A program made the translations under genes and the position numbers. Positions 5,220-5,756 of a stretch of 5,756 bases of DNA are shown piece after piece; within the stretch, counting starts at the first letter, position 1; the number at the start of each line of letters is the position of its first letter. The stretch comes from Blastocatellia bacterium. GTDB lineage: Bacteria; Acidobacteriota; Blastocatellia; Pyrinomonadales; Pyrinomonadaceae. Under the pieces are notes generated by a model. It did not search any database. It saw only the letters and a program-made list of their open reading frames with translations, and had not been told where the DNA came from. The stretch spans positions 1 through 5,756 of the forward strand of contig PSRF01000435.1 in NCBI GenBank assembly GCA_003175865.1. The letters run 5' to 3'.

Positions 5220-5756
5220 ATGAAACCGAAAGCATTTGCTCTTGCTAACAACGACTATGTTCACGTTGCCTGGGATTTTGGTACGAAGCTGACGAACTGT
5301 GATGGCTTCGCCGTCTATCGAATTGAAAAGGAAAATGACAGCAAAGGTACTGCACTGCCAGTGTTTGGTCGTGACAAAAGCGGAAAGCGGCTAAAAGTAT
5401 CGAGCGAAGCGGAGCCGATTCGGAAATACAACTGGCGGGACGTCTATGAGGAACGTGGGAAAAGAATGCGCTACCGCGTTGTCGCCATGGCTGGACCAAA
5501 CAAACCGCTTCAGGGTATCGATGAAGCTCTCAGCAATTGGGTTGAGGTAACGTCGCATTTTGGGAAAGTCGAGGTTTACTTCAATAGAGGCATCCTCGCC
5601 ACGCAAAGAGTTTCGGACATTATTTGGGATCCGACCAAGAAAAAACCGGCGTTCGAGAAGATAGAAAAGATGATCAACGACCCGAATAGTAAGCTCCGGC
5701 AATCGCTGTCGGGCCAACTCTTTGGTGCGTTAACGAAGTTGCTGGACCGTGCGAAG
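5220..5756 (+). CDS. N-terminal part of a phospholipase D-like domain protein (3' partial)
   Basis: The frame is open from the ATG at 5220 to the last base, giving 179 residues with no stop, so the gene continues to the right. The N-terminal 115 residues look like a beta-rich, fibronectin-like region: 'YVHVAWDF' (13-20), 'CDGFAVYRIE' (27-36), 'KYNWRDVY' (69-76), 'MRYRVVAMAGP' (83-93) and 'LSNWVEVT' (104-111). They are followed by 'VYFNRGILATQR' (119-130) and a helical stretch ending 'LSGQLFGALTKLLDRAK' (163-179). From memory, this order, with an F-N-R/N-G-I-x-x-T/S-Q motif and then L-x-G-x-L helices, is found in front of the catalytic part of PLD-like domain proteins, which hydrolyse phosphodiester bonds through two HxKxxxxD motifs. 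Neither motif lies within the window, so activity cannot be judged. There is no signal peptide or membrane segment, so the product is probably cytoplasmic. The charged, Lys/Arg-rich composition contrasts with the exported proteins upstream. Coding is well supported; the family assignment is moderate. Confidence 0.65.
   Translation, partial: MKPKAFALANNDYVHVAWDFGTKLTNCDGFAVYRIEKENDSKGTALPVFGRDKSGKRLKVSSEAEPIRKYNWRDVYEERGKRMRYRVVAMAGPNKPLQGIDEALSNWVEVTSHFGKVEVYFNRGILATQRVSDIIWDPTKKKPAFEKIEKMINDPNSKLRQSLSGQLFGALTKLLDRAK

Noticed and set aside
4997..5717. Minus-strand open frames at 4997-5251, 5245-5499 and 5391-5717
   Set aside because: The last two lie opposite the PLD-like coding frame, and the first overlaps its start. 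The plus-strand frame has the better start, ribosome binding site and family-like motifs.

Overview
The window fits an environmental bacterium of the Acidobacteriota, most likely near the Blastocatellia/Pyrinomonadales. This placement is an inference. It rests on a giant Ig/DUF11-type secreted protein whose C-terminal domain resembles one recalled from that group, on a GC-rich palindromic element of the 'GCAGGCG...CGCCTGC' kind right after its stop codon, and on intergenic text that looks like worn interspersed repeats. No rRNA, tRNA, CRISPR array, insertion sequence or phage gene is visible.

Layout, all three genes on the + strand. (1) 1-3012: the C-terminal 1003 residues of a large modular surface or secreted protein, cut off at the left edge. 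It has two 79-residue Ig-like repeats, four DUF11-like modules of about 126-131 residues, an MBG-like module, a Big_3-type Ig module and a C-terminal domain of about 133 residues. (2) 3013-3299: a spacer with a REP-like hairpin, repeat-like debris, a possible promoter and a clear ribosome binding site. (3) 3300-4520: a complete type I periplasmic substrate-binding protein with a signal peptide, of the LivJ/amino-acid-type ABC receptor family, followed by an 8-bp terminator-like hairpin. No permease or ATPase gene accompanies it here. (4) 4521-5219: a 699-bp stretch with no convincing gene but three inverted-repeat structures. The best is an elongated nested hairpin at 4616-4701 with a perfect 10-bp stem. 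(5) 5220-5756: the first 179 codons of a gene running off the right edge. It has a good ribosome binding site and resembles the N-terminal part of phospholipase D-like domain proteins, but the catalytic motifs would lie outside the window.

The three genes are separated by wide gaps and by hairpins, so they look like independent transcription units rather than an operon. I do not see a demonstrably new multi-gene system. The parts most worth checking are the structured intergenic element at 4616-4701, the PLD-like gene entering at the right edge, and the modular protein with its uneven cysteine conservation.
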